The notes beneath the pieces were generated by a model that was not told the DNA's origin, searched no databases, and worked only from the letters and a program-made list of their open reading frames with translations. DNA of 34,338 nucleotides from Rhizobiaceae bacterium. GTDB lineage: Bacteria; Pseudomonadota; Alphaproteobacteria; Rhizobiales; Rhizobiaceae. Positions 32,112 through 34,338 of this stretch are shown piece after piece (the first letter of the stretch is position 1; each line of letters opens with the position of its first letter). The position numbers were made by a program, and so were the translations under genes. The DNA is taken from contig JAMLJD010000046.1 in the NCBI GenBank assembly GCA_023953775.1, positions 1 through 34,338 of the forward strand, read 5' to 3'.

Positions 32112-32396
32112 ATGTCACGTTTCTTCACACTGGTCGCTTCCGCGGTACTCGTCGTCGGGCTTTCCGCAGCCGCAATGGCGACGGAATTCACCAAGGGCGT
32201 CGTCAAGAAGGTCGACGCCAAGGCGGGCAAGGTCACCATCATCCACGAGGAACTGGCCAACCTCGACATGCCGGCCATGACGATGGTCTTCCGCACCGCC
32301 GAGCCCGCGATGCTCGAGAAGATGAAGGAAGGCCAGGAGATCGAATTCGTGGCCGACCGCGTCAACGGCAAGCTGACTGTCGTCGAGATGAAATGA
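32112..32396 (+). CDS. CusF-like periplasmic copper-binding protein
   Basis: A 94-aa protein with signal peptide (ASAVLVVGLSAAAMA) and an OB-fold CusF domain: KGVVKKVDAKAGKVTIIHE, LDMPAMTMVF, then FVADRVNGKLTVVEM. The His and two Met copper ligands are kept; the Trp that caps copper in E. coli CusF is absent (Met/Asp at that site), as in many CusF-like chaperones. No CusAB pump is encoded next to it. The ATG 32112 is preferred over 32094 for the AGGAG eight bases upstream. Confidence 0.88.
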   Translation: MSRFFTLVASAVLVVGLSAAAMATEFTKGVVKKVDAKAGKVTIIHEELANLDMPAMTMVFRTAEPAMLEKMKEGQEIEFVADRVNGKLTVVEMK

Positions 32397-32408
32397 CCGA
32401 GGCCGGGA

Positions 32409-32433
32409 CGGACGGAGCCTTGTGCTCCGTCCG
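32409..32433 (+). other. Intercistronic hairpin in the copper operon
   Basis: A perfect 10-bp stem CGGACGGAGC / GCTCCGTCCG with loop CTTGT lies 12 bp after the cusF-like stop. No T-run follows, and co-directional genes continue, so it is more likely an RNA-processing or partial termination element that sets relative gene expression. Confidence 0.5.
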
Positions 32434-32459
32434 CCTCCGCCTGAAACGGAGATCGACCG

Positions 32460-32576
32460 ATGAATGGAATGATGTCTGACGGAATGATGTGGGGCATGGG
32501 CCTGTGGGGGCTGGTGCTCGTCCTGCTGGTCGTCCTCGCGGCCGCCGCGCTCGTGAAATATCTCTTCTTTCGATAG
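32460..32576 (+). CDS. 38-aa Met-rich single-pass membrane peptide
   Basis: A 38-aa ORF starting MNGMMSDGMMWGMG, then a transmembrane helix LWGLVLVLLVVLAAAALVKYLF ending in basic Arg. Six Met residues precede the helix, a composition typical of Cu(I)-binding periplasmic or cytoplasmic tails. The ATG is preceded by GGAG at eight bases, and the next gene starts 10 bp after the stop. It has no assigned family here. It may be a subunit or regulator of the copper machinery. Confidence 0.6.
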   Translation: MNGMMSDGMMWGMGLWGLVLVLLVVLAAAALVKYLFFR

Positions 32577-32586
32577 GGGAACGAAC

Positions 32587-33045
32587 ATGAACGAACTCAA
32601 GTCCATCCTCCGTGCCGCAACGCTGGCCACGACGGTGCTTGTGGCCTCTCCGCTCTGGGCGGAAGAAACGGTAGAGGTGTTGAAATCGGCTTCCTGCGGC
32701 TGTTGCATCGCCTGGGGCGAGCACATGCGCGAGCAGGGGTTCGCCGTCTCCGAGAAAAACGTCTCCCTCGTCGAGCTCAACACGGCGAAGAACGAGGCCG
32801 GCCTCAGGGAGGAGCACAAATCCTGTCACACGGCATATGTCGATGGCTATGTCGTCGAGGGCCACGTGCCGGCGGAAGATGTCAGGCGGCTGCTCACCGA
32901 GCGGCCCGACGCGATCGGCCTCGCGGTTCCCGGAATGCCGTTCGGGTCGCCCGGCATGGGCGAGCCCGGACCGGACGCCGAGCCCTATGACGTGCTTCTG
33001 GTCAAGCACGACGGTTCGACGGAAGTCTATTCGAGCCATCCCTGA
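32587..33045 (+). CDS. DUF411 metal-binding protein
   Basis: A 152-aa secreted protein: signal peptide to about residue 25 (PLWAE), then the DUF411 domain. It contains SCGCC with HM following (ASCGCCIAWGEHM) and HKSCHTAYVDGYVVEGHVPAEDV. DUF411 proteins occur in copper and silver resistance loci and are thought to bind metal through these Cys/His residues. It is the last gene of the copper operon. The C-terminus GMPFGSPGMGEPG is typical of the family. Confidence 0.9.
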   Translation: MNELKSILRAATLATTVLVASPLWAEETVEVLKSASCGCCIAWGEHMREQGFAVSEKNVSLVELNTAKNEAGLREEHKSCHTAYVDGYVVEGHVPAEDVRRLLTERPDAIGLAVPGMPFGSPGMGEPGPDAEPYDVLLVKHDGSTEVYSSHP

Positions 33046-33084
33046 AGCGTCGCCGTGCCGTGGGATCCCGCCATCCTTAAAATA

Positions 33085-33099
33085 TGAACTTGAAAGTCA
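33085..33099 (+). promoter_or_regulatory. Candidate IRO box upstream of imelysin gene
   Basis: TGA-N9-TCA (33085-33099) matches the IRO-box pattern bound by the iron-sulfur regulator RirA in rhizobia. It lies about 70 bp before the imelysin start, beside a TTGACG (33104-33109) and CATTCT (33125-33130) that could be -35 and -10 boxes (15-bp spacer). The motif is short, so chance occurrence is possible. Confidence 0.45.
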
Positions 33100-33169
33100 G
33101 GTATTGACGTGCGATGGAGTCCGCCATTCTGTTGCGGACGGCGACGCACGCCAATGAGAGGGTGGAACG

Positions 33170-34338
33170 ATGACGATCAAGCGACTGGGCACTGTGCTGA
33201 CGGCGACGATGGGGCTGGGCTTCTGCTCGGCTGCCGTGCATGCGGCGGAGCCGGTCGAGGTGCTGAAGACCTATGCCGATATCGCGCTGGCCGGCTACGA
33301 GGACAGCCTGGCGACTGCGAGAACGCTGGACGAAGCCATCGACGCGCTGATCGCCGCGCCGTCCGCGGAAACGCTGGCTGTCGCGCGGGCCGCCTGGCGG
33401 GCCGCGCGCGTACCCTACCAGCAGACCGAGGCCTTCCGGTTCGGCAATCCGATTGTCGATGACTGGGAGGGGCGGGTCAACGCCTGGCCGCTCGATGAAG
33501 GTCTCATCGACTATGTCGATGCCGCCTATGGCAGCGAGTCCGACGTCAACGCCTTCTACACGGTCAACATCATAGCCAACGATACCGTGAGCGTCGGTGG
33601 CGAGACGATCGCTGCGCCTGAGATCACGCCACAGGTGATACGGTCGCTTCATGAGGTCGGCGGCGTCGAGGCCAACGTCGCGACCGGCTATCATGCGATC
33701 GAGTTCCTGCTCTGGGGCCAGGACCTGAACGGCACGGGTGCGGGAGCGGGCGATCGGCCTCACACCGATTTCGACCCGGCCAACTGCACCGGCGGTCATT
33801 GCGATCGCCGCATCCAGTATCTTACCGCCGCCTCGGATCTCCTGCAGTCCGATCTCGAGGAGATGGTCGCCAACTGGGCCGAGGACGGCGCTGCCCGCGC
33901 GGCGCTTGTCGACGGCGACCCGAATGCCGGCCTCACGGCGATCCTGACCGGGCTGGGTTCGCTTTCCTATGGCGAACTTGCCGGCGAGCGCATGAAGCTC
34001 GGCCTCATGCTGCATGATCCCGAAGAGGAGCATGACTGCTTCTCCGACAACACCTTCAACAGCCACTATTACGATGCGCAGGGCATCGTGAACGTCTATG
34101 GCGGCCGCTACGAACGTGTCGACGGGTCGGTGGTCGAAGGCCCCGGCATCGCCGATCTCGTGGCTGCGAAGGACGCCGCGGTCGCCGAGGAAATCACCGG
34201 GAAGCTTGACGCCACGATGGCCGCCATGACGGCGCTGAAGCAGCGCGGCGAGACGGTCGAGGCCTACGACCAGATGATCGGCGAGGGCAACGGGGAGGGC
34301 AATATGGTGGTGCAGGCCGCCGTCGATGCGCTCGTCGC
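33170..34338 (+). CDS. Imelysin-family iron-regulated protein, 3' end cut by window
   Basis: The visible 389 codons show a signal peptide (MGLGFCSAAVHAAE, cleavage near residue 26) and the imelysin (peptidase M75) fold. The family motif GxHxxE is seen in TGYHAIEFLLWGQD. Members are periplasmic or outer-membrane proteins of iron uptake; no peptidase activity is firmly shown. A second repeat-like helical bundle follows (SLSYGELAGERMKLG, then HDCFSDNTFNSHYYDAQG). The ATG at 33170 follows GAGGG. It is 124 bp after the copper operon with its own likely iron-regulated promoter, so it is probably the first gene of an iron operon beyond the window. Confidence 0.9.
   Translation, partial: MTIKRLGTVLTATMGLGFCSAAVHAAEPVEVLKTYADIALAGYEDSLATARTLDEAIDALIAAPSAETLAVARAAWRAARVPYQQTEAFRFGNPIVDDWEGRVNAWPLDEGLIDYVDAAYGSESDVNAFYTVNIIANDTVSVGGETIAAPEITPQVIRSLHEVGGVEANVATGYHAIEFLLWGQDLNGTGAGAGDRPHTDFDPANCTGGHCDRRIQYLTAASDLLQSDLEEMVANWAEDGAARAALVDGDPNAGLTAILTGLGSLSYGELAGERMKLGLMLHDPEEEHDCFSDNTFNSHYYDAQGIVNVYGGRYERVDGSVVEGPGIADLVAAKDAAVAEEITGKLDATMAAMTALKQRGETVEAYDQMIGEGNGEGNMVVQAAVDALV

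Noticed and set aside
28490..33045. A complete Cus-type RND copper pump
   Set aside because: Only the outer-membrane channel and CusF-like parts are present; no membrane fusion protein or RND inner-membrane pump lies in the window.
1..34338. Mobile elements, CRISPR arrays or phage genes
   Set aside because: No transposase, integrase, terminal inverted repeats, regularly spaced repeats or phage proteins were seen on either strand.

Overview
The window is about 34.3 kb of GC-rich DNA. Gene families, codon bias and neighbours such as dapB next to gpmA and rhizobial-type metal operator motifs point to an alphaproteobacterium of the Hyphomicrobiales (Rhizobiales), perhaps Mesorhizobium-like. The genus is an inference. 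I see no transposase, integrase, phage gene or CRISPR array.

Layout. (1) 1-1933: core genes dapB (5' end cut), an EVE-domain protein, gpmA and tRNA-Leu(CAG). (2) 1934-2636: a 0.7 kb gene-free stretch with several palindromes. (3) 2637-8207: an ABC importer of the nitrate/sulfonate/taurine class, a class III CoA-transferase, a GcvA-like LysR regulator and an ACT-like small protein, with two tiny ORFs bridging them by stop/start overlaps. (4) 8275-11133, minus strand: a HyuA-type ATPase/hydrolase followed by LeuD, without HyuB or LeuC here. (5) 11488-21369: a tightly packed plus-strand operon that looks like an unusual type II fatty-acid/polyketide biosynthetic cluster. It holds a GlcG-like protein, ACP, hotdog thioesterase, ketosynthase, thioester-reductase-like SDR, hotdog dehydratase A, ketoreductase, FabI-type enoyl reductase, hotdog dehydratase B, a short chain-length-factor-like ketosynthase homologue, an ANL adenylate-forming ligase, a TsaC/Sua5-like protein and an MFS exporter. 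(6) 21504-25800, minus strand: an Lrp/AsnC regulator with an AT-rich segment, a TctCBA carboxylate importer and a GntR/FCD regulator divergent from an HMG-CoA lyase (25956-26921). (7) 27042-33045: a CueR/HmrR-type copper promoter in front of a formyltransferase-fold gene, then a copper-tolerance locus (exported Cys/His protein, lipoprotein, TolC-type channel, multicopper oxidase, cupredoxin, CusF-like protein, a 38-aa Met-rich membrane peptide and a DUF411 protein). (8) 33170-end: an imelysin-family gene, cut at the window edge, with a candidate RirA IRO box.

The most interesting system is region 5. The ligase would activate an acyl starter and the ACP would carry it. The KS, probably paired with the Cys-less KS homologue, would extend it with host malonyl-ACP. 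The KR, the two hotdog proteins and the FabI-like ER would reduce it, and the reductase or thioesterase would release it for MFS export. The two dehydratase homologues are complementary by eye: one keeps the catalytic His but has Arg where Glu belongs, and the other keeps Glu but has Gly where His belongs. FabA/FabZ active sites are built from His of one subunit and the acid of the other, so an obligate heterodimer with a single working site is a testable prediction. The TsaC-like protein lacks the usual Tyr-Gly of its N-terminal motif and may have a new substrate.
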